Shown: positions 16,621 to 25,405 of the stretch, one piece after another
How positions within the stretch are numbered: the first letter of the stretch is position 1
Layout of the letters: each line of letters begins with the position of its first letter
Assembly (NCBI RefSeq): GCF_900094565.1
Contig: NZ_FMAF01000028.1
Span: 37,798-86,496, forward strand
From: Martinezella lusitana
GTDB lineage: Bacteria; Pseudomonadota; Alphaproteobacteria; Rhizobiales; Rhizobiaceae
Length of the DNA stretch: 48,699 bases
Reading direction: 5' to 3'
The notes under the pieces: generated by a model
The model's input: only the letters and a program-made list of their open reading frames with translations
Database searches by the model: none
What the model was told of the DNA's origin: nothing
Made by a program: the position numbers and the translations under genes

Positions 16621-16941
16621 ATGATCACGCTCACAGAGAACGCCGTTGCCGCCATGAAGATTGCGCTCAGCCGAGCGGACGAGCCGGCCGAAGGCCTGCG
16701 CATCGCGGTCGAGACCGGCGGCTGCGCCGGGCTCAAATACCTGATGGGACCGGAGAGCGGCCCACGCGAGGGCGATGCGATCATCGAAACAGGCGGGATT
16801 ACACTGTTCGTGGACGTAGGCTCTCAACCACACGTCAACGGCATGACGGTGGACTTCGTTACACGGCTGGAGTCCTCAGGATTTGTCTTCGACAACCCCA
16901 ACGCGGCAGAGATGTGCGCTTGTGGCAAGTCCTTTGCCTGA
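16621..16941 (+). CDS. iscN: IscA/HesB-type iron-sulfur carrier (IscN)
   Basis: 106 residues from ATG 16621 (MITLTENAVAAMK), the A-type carrier family that accepts Fe-S clusters or iron and passes them to targets such as nitrogenase proteins. The three conserved cysteines are Cys35 in ETGGCAGLKY and Cys99/Cys101 in MCACGKSF. The length fits. A longer frame begins at 16498 but would place the start before the sigma54 promoter; MRTIF at 16606 is another possible start. Rhizobium etli has an equivalent iscN in front of nifU-nifS. Confidence 0.9.
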   Translation: MITLTENAVAAMKIALSRADEPAEGLRIAVETGGCAGLKYLMGPESGPREGDAIIETGGITLFVDVGSQPHVNGMTVDFVTRLESSGFVFDNPNAAEMCACGKSFA

Positions 16942-16966
16942 CCATCCGGGGTTGGTGTGAAAAGTC

Positions 16967-17330
16967 ATGCGGAAGTATCGCGGCAAGCTCAAGACATCAT
17001 TTTGCGATCACAAGGGCGCCCGCATTCTGCAAACAGCCAAATCTGAAAACAAGGTCGCATCTGGGGATGCGGTTGAATTAATGATGGGATTCGATCGGCC
17101 GACGGAAGCGATCAGTGCCGCAACACTGCAGTCGCTCCGAACCCGTTTCGCGATCGCCTGCTCGTCCGAGTTCATCGAATTTATTGTGGGCAAGAGCGCC
17201 TATGAAGCCATTCGAAACATCAATTGCGACTTAACGTATGTTGTCGACCGGCCGCCATCCACCTCGCCGTCGCCGTTTGCCTCATGTGTGGCGCAAAGTC
17301 GCGCGATCCGGTCACATGCTTCACAGCTGT
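16967..17330 (+). pseudogene. nifU: Degenerate nifU
   Basis: A frame beginning 25 bases after iscN reads MRKYRGKLKTSF, then ASGDAVELMM, TEAISAATLQS, and FAIACSSEFIEFIVGKSAYE followed by AIRNINCDLT. This follows the N-terminal IscU-like domain of NifU (Y-x-EKVKDHF, SCGDALKLM, TEVI-x-AxFQTFGCGSAIASSS, IGKTLDEALKITNxDI). The cluster-ligand cysteines are gone: SCGD has become ASGD, and FGCGSAIAS has become LRTRFAIAC. After about 17250 the frame leaves the NifU pattern; the central ferredoxin-like and C-terminal NFU domains are not recognisable. It cannot act as an Fe-S scaffold as written. The position between iscN and nifS is where nifU belongs. Confidence 0.78.
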
Positions 17331-17655
17331 CGAAGAAGCGACTGTTACGGTCCCTGCGGCGCTGTTCATTGAAGGCCTCGTTAGGTCAGAGACGAGTTTG
17401 TCGGCAGGCACAAAGGAAGGCAGCGTACTCGAGGTCCAAGAAATATCTTTGTAACCGACGGGGTTTTTCGGCGGCATGTCGCCGCGGATCGAGGATGCTT
17501 GGAGCTCGCCTGAACAAAGTTCACCGGAGCCTGAAATTGCCAGATAACGTTCCTGCAGCCAATTCGACCAATCGAACGCTGCGGCGATTGTTCTTGCCCG
17601 AGCAGTGAACGACGGAGCCTACCCGAGGTCACTCCGCCAACTGAGGATCGCTTCC

Positions 17656-18882
17656 ATGAGATCTGTCTATCTCGACAACAATGCAACGACGCGAGTTGAT
17701 CCTGAAGTCGTACAAGCGATGTTGCCGTTCTTTACTGATCAATTTGCCAATCCTTCGTCCAGTCACAGTTTTGGTGCCTCGGCAAGTGCCGCGATAATGA
17801 CCGCGCGCAAACGATTGCAAGCTTTGATCGGTGCAGAGTTCGAGCATGAGATCGTCTTTACCTCCGGCGGCACGGAAAGCGATAATGCAGCGATCCTGTC
17901 AGCGCTCGAAATCATGCCCGATCGCACACAGATCGTGACGTCCGCAGTCGAGCATCCGGCCGTGCTAACGCTCTGCGCGCACCTTGAGAGGACGCGTGGC
18001 ATAAAGGTGCACAGGATTCCAGTCGATCGGCATGGTCGCCTCGACCTGCGCACATACCGGGCTGCCCTCACCCCACATGTTGCACTCGTCTCGATCATGT
18101 GGGCAAACAATGAAACGGGCGCGATTTTTCCTGTCGCTGACCTCGCTAAGTTGGCCAAGGAAGTTGGCGCTTTTTTCCATACAGACGCAGTGCAGGCGGT
18201 CGGCAAGCTGCCGATGGACCTGAAATCGAGTGCGATCGACATGTTGTCGCTCTCGGGCCACAAGCTGCACGGACCCAAAGGGATTGGTGCGCTTTGGGTA
18301 AAGCGCGGCGTGCGCTTCGATCCGATGATCAAGGGGGGACATCAGGAGCGCGACCGGCGCGCCGGCACGGAAAATACCGCTGGCATCGTCGGGCTCGGCA
18401 AGGCCGCTGAACTTGCGTCGAGCTTCATGAAGGAAGAGAACGGACGAGTAAGATCGCTGCGAGATCGCCTGGAAAGAGGGCTTCTGCAGCGCATCCCAGA
18501 TGCGTTCGTCACCGGCGATAAGCAAAAGCGGTTGCCGAACACCTCCAACATCGCCTTCGACCAAGTCGACGGTGATGGCTTACTGCTTCTCCTCGACCGC
18601 TATGGCATCGCCTGTTCTTCCGGCTCGGCTTGCACTTCTCAGTCGCCGCAGCCGAGCCATGTCCTGACCGCGATGAACATTCCCGATATCTCGAGCCACG
18701 GGGTCATTCGCTTCTCCCTGTCGCGTGATAATTGCGAGGAGGATATAGATCGCGTGCTCGATGTCTTACCCGGAATCGTCGGCAGTTTACGAGATGGTTC
18801 TTCGTTTAAGCCGACGCCGGCAAAGCGGCGAAGACCTTTGGCTTTTATGAAGCCTACGGAGACGGACGGAAACACCTCATGA
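17656..18882 (+). CDS. nifS: Cysteine desulfurase NifS
   Basis: 408 residues, PLP-dependent class V aminotransferase fold; removes sulfur from cysteine for nitrogenase Fe-S clusters. ATG 17656 follows GAGGA by eight bases and begins MRSVYLDNNATTRVDPEVV. Key residues: His100 in SAVEHPAVL, Asp177 and Gln180 in HTDAVQAVG, PLP lysine Lys203 in SLSGHKLHGPKG, and the catalytic Cys326 in SSGSACTS. The C-terminal extension after LPGIV is basic and variable. An upstream ATG at 17605 would add 17 non-conserved residues. It follows the decayed nifU; sulfur transfer would then rely on IscN or on scaffold proteins encoded elsewhere. Confidence 0.95.
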   Translation: MRSVYLDNNATTRVDPEVVQAMLPFFTDQFANPSSSHSFGASASAAIMTARKRLQALIGAEFEHEIVFTSGGTESDNAAILSALEIMPDRTQIVTSAVEHPAVLTLCAHLERTRGIKVHRIPVDRHGRLDLRTYRAALTPHVALVSIMWANNETGAIFPVADLAKLAKEVGAFFHTDAVQAVGKLPMDLKSSAIDMLSLSGHKLHGPKGIGALWVKRGVRFDPMIKGGHQERDRRAGTENTAGIVGLGKAAELASSFMKEENGRVRSLRDRLERGLLQRIPDAFVTGDKQKRLPNTSNIAFDQVDGDGLLLLLDRYGIACSSGSACTSQSPQPSHVLTAMNIPDISSHGVIRFSLSRDNCEEDIDRVLDVLPGIVGSLRDGSSFKPTPAKRRRPLAFMKPTETDGNTS

Positions 18883-19077
18883 AGCGGTTCACTTTCTGAA
18901 GACTCGATCTGGCTTGACGGAACCAGGCGATGTTCGTCGCTGTTGCGAGGCAGAAGAGCTCGGACTGGCAAAGCCACTTGTAGCCGTAAGAGCGAGCACT
19001 TTTCCTGCGGGGCTTTCGCGACCGCGGGTCATCGCACCGGAGCACCACAGAGCATCGTTCCAAACGGGGAGAATGTT

Positions 19078-19461
19078 ATGAACAGTTTTTGCAACGCCAG
19101 TCGAACCAGCGATACGGCCGAAATCCTCGCGCGGTTGAAAAATCTGTCTGCCGCGGAGGAGTTTTTCGCGCTGCTTGACGTCGCCTATGATCCGAAGGTG
19201 CTTGACGTCTCGCGGCTTCACATCATGAAGCGGATGGGACAATACCTCGCCGAAGAGGATTTCGCCGATCTCCCGGAACAGGTGATTGCTGCCAGAGCAC
19301 GCGCCATGCTTGAACGCGCCTACGAAGATTTTGCGACGTCCTCGCCACTTGCGCACCGGGTCTTCAAGGTGCTCAACGATCACAATCCGGCCAAGCCTGC
19401 CCAACCGGGTCACACGTTCGTGCCATTCGATTCTATCTTGAAGCGTTTCGGCAGGGAGTGA
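19078..19461 (+). CDS. nifW: Nitrogenase-stabilising protein NifW
   Basis: 127 residues from ATG 19078, just after GGGGAGA. NifW associates with the MoFe protein and protects it from oxygen damage. The family core is present: ILARLKNLSAAEEFFALLDV, then YDPKVLDVSRLHIMKRMGQYL and a tail ending HTFVPFDSILKRFG. It follows nifS by 195 bases, likely in the same transcript, with fixA starting 181 bases later from its own promoter. Confidence 0.92.
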   Translation: MNSFCNASRTSDTAEILARLKNLSAAEEFFALLDVAYDPKVLDVSRLHIMKRMGQYLAEEDFADLPEQVIAARARAMLERAYEDFATSSPLAHRVFKVLNDHNPAKPAQPGHTFVPFDSILKRFGRE

Positions 19462-19487
19462 ATGCGACATGGTTCCGGCTTGAACGA

Positions 19488-19503
19488 TGTCGCGAAGCCG
19501 ACA
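19488..19503. promoter_or_regulatory. NifA upstream activator sequence for fixABCX
   Basis: TGT-CGCGAAGCCG-ACA, ten-base spacing as required, though without the central T. It is 72 bases upstream of the fixA -24 element and just after the nifW stop. Confidence 0.65.
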
Positions 19504-19573
19504 ATGGCGAGTCCAGTGTCGGCACCTCAGCATAAATCATTGAAATTTCAAAGGGATGCCACATTCAAAAACC

Positions 19574-19590
19574 TTGGCACAGATAGTGCT
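19574..19590 (+). promoter_or_regulatory. Sigma54 promoter of fixABCX
   Basis: TTGGCACA-GATA-GTGCT: perfect TTGGCAC half, GG and GC ten bases apart. It lies 53 bases before the fixA start codon. Confidence 0.82.
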
Positions 19591-19642
19591 TTAGAGGACA
19601 CGAAGCGCCAAACCCGCCATTTAACAGCAGCTAGGAGACCAC

Positions 19643-20494
19643 ATGCACGTCGTAGTCTGTATCAAGCAGGTGCCGGACTCCGCACAGATTCGCGTCCATC
19701 CTGTAACGAACACGATCATGCGCCAGGGTGTGCCGACCATCATAAATCCTTACGATCTATTCGCCCTTGAAGAAGCACTGCGGTTGCGTGACGTGCATGG
19801 CGGCGAGGTCACCGTGCTCACGATGGGGCCGCCCATGGCAGAGGATTCGTTGCGCAAGGCGCTCACTTACGGTGCGGATCGGGCGGTATTGTTGACCGAC
19901 CGCTATTTTGCGGGATCCGATACCCTGGCGACTTCCTTTGCTTTGTCGCAGGCGATTGCAAAAATCGGCGAGACCTTCGGCGCCCCCGACATCGTTTTCA
20001 CGGGCAAGCAGACCATCGACGGCGACACTGCCCAAGTCGGGCCGGGCATTGCTAAGCGCCTCGACCTCCTGCAACTCACTTACGTTTCGAAGATTTGCTC
20101 CCTCGATCTTGATGCACGCGAAATTAAGGTCGACCGCCGTTCGGAAGGCGGTACCCAGATGCTGCATGGCAGGCTTCCCTGCCTCATCACTATGCTGGAA
20201 GGCACCAACGAAATCCGCCGCGGCTCGCTTGATGACGCGCTACGTGCCGCACGCAGTCAGATCGTAAAATGGAGCGCGGGCGACGCCGGCATCGAGGACC
20301 TCAGCAAGTGTGGACTGCGTGGTTCGCCGACGGTCGTCAAACGCGTCTTTGCCCCGACAGTAAGGACGGAAAAGGCAGAGCAAATCACCACCACCGATAA
20401 GGCGCTCGGCGATCTTGCTGATGAGTTGATTGTCGAAATCTTCGCCCGTCAGCCGGCGCTCGAACACGAACTCGCCTTCGACGCCAGCGCATAA
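19643..20494 (+). CDS. fixA: Electron-transfer flavoprotein beta-like subunit FixA
   Basis: 283 residues, ETF beta family. With FixB it forms the flavin-bearing heterodimer of the FixABCX complex, which bifurcates NADH electrons to quinone and to ferredoxin or flavodoxin for nitrogenase. Begins MHVVVCIKQVPDSAQIRV, with NPYDLFALEEALRLRD and FTGKQTIDGDTAQVGPGIAKRL, all ETF-beta signatures. ATG 19643 follows AGGAGACC. First gene of fixABCX, with 12-base gaps between the genes. Confidence 0.96.
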   Translation: MHVVVCIKQVPDSAQIRVHPVTNTIMRQGVPTIINPYDLFALEEALRLRDVHGGEVTVLTMGPPMAEDSLRKALTYGADRAVLLTDRYFAGSDTLATSFALSQAIAKIGETFGAPDIVFTGKQTIDGDTAQVGPGIAKRLDLLQLTYVSKICSLDLDAREIKVDRRSEGGTQMLHGRLPCLITMLEGTNEIRRGSLDDALRAARSQIVKWSAGDAGIEDLSKCGLRGSPTVVKRVFAPTVRTEKAEQITTTDKALGDLADELIVEIFARQPALEHELAFDASA

Positions 20495-20506
20495 CGGCAA
20501 GGAGCC

Positions 20507-21619
20507 ATGACGTTGACCGCAAATCAAGAAATACCGCGCCCAGCCGTCGGCCGCGCGGGAATGAAGAAAGAACTGCCCGATCATTTCAAAGACTACCGCC
20601 ATGTTTGGGTCTTCATCGAAGTGGAGCGCGGAAATGTCCATCCCGTCTCCTTCGAACTGCTGGGAGAAGGCCGCAAGCTGGCGGACAAGCTTGGCGTCAA
20701 ACTCGCAGGTGTCGTGCTCGGACCTCCGGGGGACGCCACGCAGCTGGCCATCGCAGAGGCGTTTGCCTATGGCGCCGACGTTGCGTATCTGGTGGAGAAC
20801 CCCCTGCTCGAAGACTATAGGAACGAGCCCTTCACCAAAGCTCTGACAAATCTCGTCGCCACTTACCAACCCGAGATCCTGCTTCTCGGTGCGACGACGC
20901 TTGGTCGCGACCTTGCCGGTTCCGTGGCGACGACCTTGTTGACGGGGCTCACCGCGGACTGCACCGAACTCGATGTGGATGCGGACGGTTCGCTTGCCGC
21001 AACGCGGCCGACTTTCGGCGGCTCTCTACTATGCACAATCTACACGCTCAACTGCAGACCGCAGATGGCGACAGTGCGGCCAAGGGTCATGGCGATGCCG
21101 CAGCGCACGAACAAGCCTATCGGCTGCGTCATTCAGCATGGGGTCCTGATGGTCGAGGAGGAGATCGTCACCAAAGTCCTCGGGTTCATTTCCGACGTGC
21201 AATCGACAAATTCCAATCTCGCCTATGCCGATGTGGTGGTGGGCGGCGGCCTCGGTCTTGGAACATCGGAGAACCTGAAGCTGGCGAAGAATCTCGCGCG
21301 GGTAATTGGAGCCGAATACGGCTGTTCACGGCCGCTGGTCCAGAAAGGCTGGATGCCGGCTGATCGGCAGATCGGGCAAACGGGTAAGACTATCCGGCCG
21401 AAGCTCTATATAGCGGCCGGGATTTCCGGCGCCATTCAGCACCGGGTTGGCGTCGAGGGCGCTGATCTCATTGTGGCGATCAACACCGATCCGAACGCGC
21501 CGATTTTCGACTTCGCCCACGTTGGCGTCGTGACGGATGCGATCCGCTTCTTGCCGGCCCTCACTGATGTTTTCACCCAACGGCTGTCGCCGCACAGTCG
21601 CGATAAGCTTGCGAATTAG
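20507..21619 (+). CDS. fixB: Electron-transfer flavoprotein alpha-like subunit FixB
   Basis: 370 residues, ETF alpha family, binding FAD in its C-terminal domain: SRPLVQKGWMPADRQIGQTG, then YIAAGISGAIQHRVGVEGAD and VAINTDPNAPIFDFAHVGVV. The N-terminal 30 residues before YRHVWVFIEVERG form the usual Fix-type extension. ATG 20507 follows AAGGAGCC. Partner of FixA in the same operon. Confidence 0.96.
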   Translation: MTLTANQEIPRPAVGRAGMKKELPDHFKDYRHVWVFIEVERGNVHPVSFELLGEGRKLADKLGVKLAGVVLGPPGDATQLAIAEAFAYGADVAYLVENPLLEDYRNEPFTKALTNLVATYQPEILLLGATTLGRDLAGSVATTLLTGLTADCTELDVDADGSLAATRPTFGGSLLCTIYTLNCRPQMATVRPRVMAMPQRTNKPIGCVIQHGVLMVEEEIVTKVLGFISDVQSTNSNLAYADVVVGGGLGLGTSENLKLAKNLARVIGAEYGCSRPLVQKGWMPADRQIGQTGKTIRPKLYIAAGISGAIQHRVGVEGADLIVAINTDPNAPIFDFAHVGVVTDAIRFLPALTDVFTQRLSPHSRDKLAN

Positions 21620-21631
21620 GGGGCACGGGTT

Positions 21632-22936
21632 ATGAGCGGGGAAAAGTTTGACGCCATCGTGATTGGCGCGGGCATGGCCGGGAATGCGGCTGCTTACACC
21701 ATGGCGAGCCGTGGCTTGAAAGTCCTGCAATTGGAGCGTGGCGAGTATCCGGGCTCAAAGAACGTCCAGGGCGCAATCATGTACGCGAACATGCTGGAGA
21801 AAATCATCCCGAATTTTCGAGATGATGCGCCTCTTGAGCGGCATCTCGTCGAGCAGCGCTTCTGGATGATGGATGACACATCCCACGTTGGGATCCAATA
21901 CCGATCGGATGATTTCAACGAGTCGACGCCAGAGCGCTATACAATCATTCGCGCTCAGTTCGACCGTTGGTTTTCGCGTAAGGTGCGTGAGGCGGGAGCG
22001 ACAGTCCTTTGCGAGACGACGGCGACAGAACTTGCCCAGGAAGGGGGCAAGGTGATCGGCGTGCGCACTGACCGTACTGGCGATGTCATACTTGCGGACA
22101 CGGTCGTTCTTGCGGAAGGCGCCAATGGGTTGCTCGGCGCCCGGGCCGGTTTGCGTCAGACGCCGACTTCGGAGAGCGTGGCTCTCGCTGTCAAGGAAAT
22201 ACATTTTCTGCCAGAAGACGTGATCGATCAGCGCTTCGGTCTTCATGGCAACGAGGGTTGTGTGATCGAGGCGGCCGGCACCATCTCCCGCGGCATGGCC
22301 GGGCTCGCCTTCCTTTATACCAATAAGGAGTCGATCTCTCTTGGCATCGGTTGCCTCGTCTCCGACTTCGCCGCAACGTGCGAAAGCCCTTACGAGTTGC
22401 TCGAAGCGTTCAAGAACCATCCGTCGATCAAACATCTGATCGCGGATTCGGAAGTCAAGGAATATGCAGCTCATCTCATTCCCGAAGGTGGGTACAAGGC
22501 AATTCCCGCGCTCTTCGGCGATGGCTGGGTCGTTGTCGGCGACGCAGCACAGCTCAACAATGCCGTTCACCGCGAAGGTTCCAATCTCGCCATGACGTCA
22601 GGTCGCATCGCCGGGGAGGCTATTTTCGAGGTCAAGAGCCGCGGAGGTCGAATGACCAAAAGAAACCTCGCACTATACAAGACGATGCTGGACGATTCCT
22701 TTGTCATTAAAGATCTTAGGAAATACAAAGACATGCCGGCCCTACTTCATACCAATTCCCGCAATTTCTTCATGACATACCCGAAGTTGATGTCTGAAGC
22801 TTCGAAAAATTTCATGCGTGTCGATGGTACGCCGAAGATCGAAAATGAAAGGGCGACAACGGCCGCTTTCATAAAGGCGCGTTCGCGCTGGGGGCTGGTC
22901 AGCGACGCGGTGCGTCTGGCATTGGCTTGGCGTTGA
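21632..22936 (+). CDS. fixC: FixC, ETF-quinone oxidoreductase-like flavoprotein
   Basis: 434 residues with the FAD-binding Rossmann motif at the N-terminus (DAIVIGAGMAGNAAAYTMASRG), the middle VLAEGANGLLGARAGL, and VVGDAAQLNNAVHREGSNLAM near the C-terminus, as in ETF-QO family proteins. It passes the high-potential electrons of the bifurcation to membrane quinone. The Fe-S domain of classical ETF-QO is supplied separately by FixX, encoded 12 bases downstream. Confidence 0.96.
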   Translation: MSGEKFDAIVIGAGMAGNAAAYTMASRGLKVLQLERGEYPGSKNVQGAIMYANMLEKIIPNFRDDAPLERHLVEQRFWMMDDTSHVGIQYRSDDFNESTPERYTIIRAQFDRWFSRKVREAGATVLCETTATELAQEGGKVIGVRTDRTGDVILADTVVLAEGANGLLGARAGLRQTPTSESVALAVKEIHFLPEDVIDQRFGLHGNEGCVIEAAGTISRGMAGLAFLYTNKESISLGIGCLVSDFAATCESPYELLEAFKNHPSIKHLIADSEVKEYAAHLIPEGGYKAIPALFGDGWVVVGDAAQLNNAVHREGSNLAMTSGRIAGEAIFEVKSRGGRMTKRNLALYKTMLDDSFVIKDLRKYKDMPALLHTNSRNFFMTYPKLMSEASKNFMRVDGTPKIENERATTAAFIKARSRWGLVSDAVRLALAWR

Positions 22937-22948
22937 AGGAGAAATAGG

Positions 22949-23248
22949 ATGACCGTTGCAGTGACGAAGTTGCGTGTTGAGGACAAGCTTTTCCAGAATC
23001 GCTATCTGGTTGATCAGGGACGCCCGCACATTAAGGTGCGGCCGCACGAGCATCCGAGTGCAAACCTTTTGGCGCTAACACGCATCTGCCCGGCAAAATG
23101 CTATGAACTGAATGACAAAGGCCAAGTGGAGATTGCCGCCGACGGCTGCATGGAGTGCGGCACATGCAGGGTGCTGTGTGAGGCAAGTGGGGACATCACG
23201 TGGAACTATCCACGAGGCGGCTTTGGTGTTCTCTTCAAGTTCGGGTGA
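22949..23248 (+). CDS. fixX: Ferredoxin-like protein FixX
   Basis: 99 residues; the 4Fe-4S partner of FixC. Cysteines: LTRICPAKCYEL and DGCMECGTCRVLCEASGDITWNY, with the typical ending YPRGGFGVLFKFG. ATG 22949 follows GGAGAAATAGG. Last gene of fixABCX, followed by nifA after 176 bases in which I see no clear promoter. Confidence 0.95.
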   Translation: MTVAVTKLRVEDKLFQNRYLVDQGRPHIKVRPHEHPSANLLALTRICPAKCYELNDKGQVEIAADGCMECGTCRVLCEASGDITWNYPRGGFGVLFKFG

Positions 23249-23424
23249 ACAATTTATTGTTAAACTTTTGAAAAACACATTATGTCGTCACAGCCAGGCG
23301 CTGCATCAATTTTGACAGGAACCAGCTTGCAATTTCAGAAACTACCATTAGAGTTTCCGCTTATACAAATAAGCACAAACAGTGGTTGGAATGGGGGCAT
23401 TCTACACAGCTAGGGGTGTTGAAA

Positions 23425-25173
23425 ATGACCCGCATTCTACGCGATTGCGTCGATGAAGTTGGACCTTTGCCCGGGGTATCCAGCAAAACGCCTGAAGTCG
23501 GAATCTCCTGCAGCGGGATCTACGAAATATCGAAGCTCCTAACGGCCGCTGCCCCGCTGGAGATCACGCTTGTCAAGGTCGCCAATATCCTCCCCACGTT
23601 TTTGCGAATGCGTCATGGGGCAATCGTTATATGGGCGAGCGAAGGGGAGCCGGAAATTACCGCGTCGGCCGGCGTCGCCGATTCTCGTCAATCCGGCGCA
23701 CGCCACACCATCCCACCGGCTGCAATGGATCAGATCGTGACGACCGGACAGCCGCTGGTGATAAGGGAGACCAGTAAATCCGAACTTTTTCGGGCTGACC
23801 CTCAGCCGTCTTTGAGCAGCGACACGATCCCCATCACATTTATCGGGGTTCCTTTGAGGGCTGCGCACAAACTGGTCGGGACGTTATGGATCGACCGCTT
23901 CAGGGACAGCGCCACTGAACTGCGTCACAACGAGGATATTCGCTTCCTTACCATGGTCGCCGATCTTATCGGCCAGACGATCGCGTTCCACCGAGCCCTG
24001 AGCACGTCCGGTCCGCAAATCATCCAGCTGCACCGGAAATCCGCCGAAGGGGGACGGAATGATCCGAGCCAAAACTCAAGAGCCAAAGTCGACTGGATCG
24101 TCGGAGAAAGCCCTGCAGTCAGGCGGGTGTTGGAAATCGTCTCTGCGGTGGCTATGACGAATACCACAGTGCTTCTGCGGGGTGAAAGCGGCACTGGCAA
24201 GGAATTTTTCGCACAGGCCATTCATGAGCTTTCCCCTCGCCGCAAGAAGTCTTTTGTCAAATTGAACTGCGCCGCACTGCCTGAAGGTGTCCTGGAATCG
24301 GAACTCTTCGGACATGAAAAGGGCGCTTTCACCGGTGCTGTATCGCAGCGCGCGGGGCGTTTCGAATTGGCAAATGGCGGAACGCTGCTCCTTGATGAAA
24401 TTGGCGAAATTTCGCCTGCCTTTCAAGCCAAGCTTTTGCGCGTGCTGCAGGAAGGCGAGCTGGAGCGGGTTGGCGGAACCAAGACCCTCAAAGTCGACAT
24501 CAGACTCGTATGCGCAACCAACAAGGACCTCGAGGCGGCTGTTGCAAATGGCGAGTTCAGAGCCGACCTTTACTATCGCATCAATGTCGTGCCGATCGTC
24601 TTGCCACCACTCAGAGAGCGGCCCGGAGACATTTCGCGCCTTTCAAAAGTCTTTCTCGACCGTTTCAACCGGGAGAACAATCGCGAGCACGCCTTCACGG
24701 CGCAGGCGCTAGACCTGATTTCGCAATGCTATTTTCCTGGGAACGTCCGCGAGCTGGAAAATTGCGTGCGTAGGACGGCGACGTTGGCGCGCTCGAAGAC
24801 GATCGTTCCCTCGGATTTTGCGTGCCAGAACAACCAATGTCTTTCGGCTCGTCTTTGGAAAGGCGACGGCGGCGGCCGCGAGGGTAAGCCTATCGATGAG
24901 CTCACTCGGGGTGGAACAACGCCGGCAGTATCGCCGCTCTCTACCCAACCAGGCAGCGTCTCGCATCCCGAGGTAGCGCCCTTCAAGGCCTGCGACCCCA
25001 ATGGTCCGGCTTGCCCAGCCCTATCACCGCGCCTCACAGAGCGGGACCGGCTGATCGAGGCAATGGAGAAAGTCGGATGGGTTCAGGCCAAAGCGGCTCG
25101 TATGCTCGGCCTCACGCCCCGTCAGGTCGGCTATGCTCTGCGCCGGCACAATATCGAGATGAAAAAGTTCTAA
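23425..25173 (+). CDS. nifA: Nif-specific transcriptional activator NifA
   Basis: 582 residues from ATG 23425, eight bases after GGGG; an in-frame ATG at 23386 would add 13 residues. GAF domain at about 30-195; AAA+ domain at about 225-460 with Walker A GESGTGKE (253-260), sigma54-contact loop GAFTGA (300-305) and LLLDEIGE Walker B; C-terminal helix-turn-helix AKAARMLGLTPRQVGYALRR. The cysteines that make rhizobial NifA oxygen- and metal-sensitive are present: Cys435-x11-Cys447 and Cys467-x4-Cys472 in the interdomain linker. It activates the sigma54 promoters described here through TGT-N10-ACA sites. Transcribed after fixX and before nifB. Confidence 0.96.
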   Translation: MTRILRDCVDEVGPLPGVSSKTPEVGISCSGIYEISKLLTAAAPLEITLVKVANILPTFLRMRHGAIVIWASEGEPEITASAGVADSRQSGARHTIPPAAMDQIVTTGQPLVIRETSKSELFRADPQPSLSSDTIPITFIGVPLRAAHKLVGTLWIDRFRDSATELRHNEDIRFLTMVADLIGQTIAFHRALSTSGPQIIQLHRKSAEGGRNDPSQNSRAKVDWIVGESPAVRRVLEIVSAVAMTNTTVLLRGESGTGKEFFAQAIHELSPRRKKSFVKLNCAALPEGVLESELFGHEKGAFTGAVSQRAGRFELANGGTLLLDEIGEISPAFQAKLLRVLQEGELERVGGTKTLKVDIRLVCATNKDLEAAVANGEFRADLYYRINVVPIVLPPLRERPGDISRLSKVFLDRFNRENNREHAFTAQALDLISQCYFPGNVRELENCVRRTATLARSKTIVPSDFACQNNQCLSARLWKGDGGGREGKPIDELTRGGTTPAVSPLSTQPGSVSHPEVAPFKACDPNGPACPALSPRLTERDRLIEAMEKVGWVQAKAARMLGLTPRQVGYALRRHNIEMKKF

Positions 25174-25350
25174 GCCTATGTCGTTCGTCAGGTCGGAAAT
25201 GCGCTCTCGGCACTCTACGTGACAGAGGCGCGTCGCATTCGCGACGAGATCCATGTGCCGATTGTCATGAACGAACGAAATCGTGCGGGAGCAAGTGTAT
25301 GCAATCCAACGCGAAACACTAAAACGCCGGACATAAGACAATCCCGGGCC

Positions 25351-25368
25351 CTGGCATAGGTCTTGCAG
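25351..25368 (+). promoter_or_regulatory. Sigma54 promoter of the nifB operon
   Basis: CTGGCATA-GGTC-TTGCA, GG and GC ten bases apart, 38 bases before the nifB start. An inverted repeat TTGCAGTT-tg-AACTGCAA (25363-25380) begins inside the -12 element and covers the expected start point. No full TGT-N10-ACA site is found upstream. Confidence 0.82.
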
Positions 25369-25405
25369 TTTGAACTGCAATCTTCACCAGCAACGGAATT
25401 GCTAG

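Noticed and set aside
25296..25311. TGT-ATGCAATCCA-ACG as NifA site for nifB
   Set aside because: ACG end and only about 40 bases from the -24 element, too close for a usual activator site.
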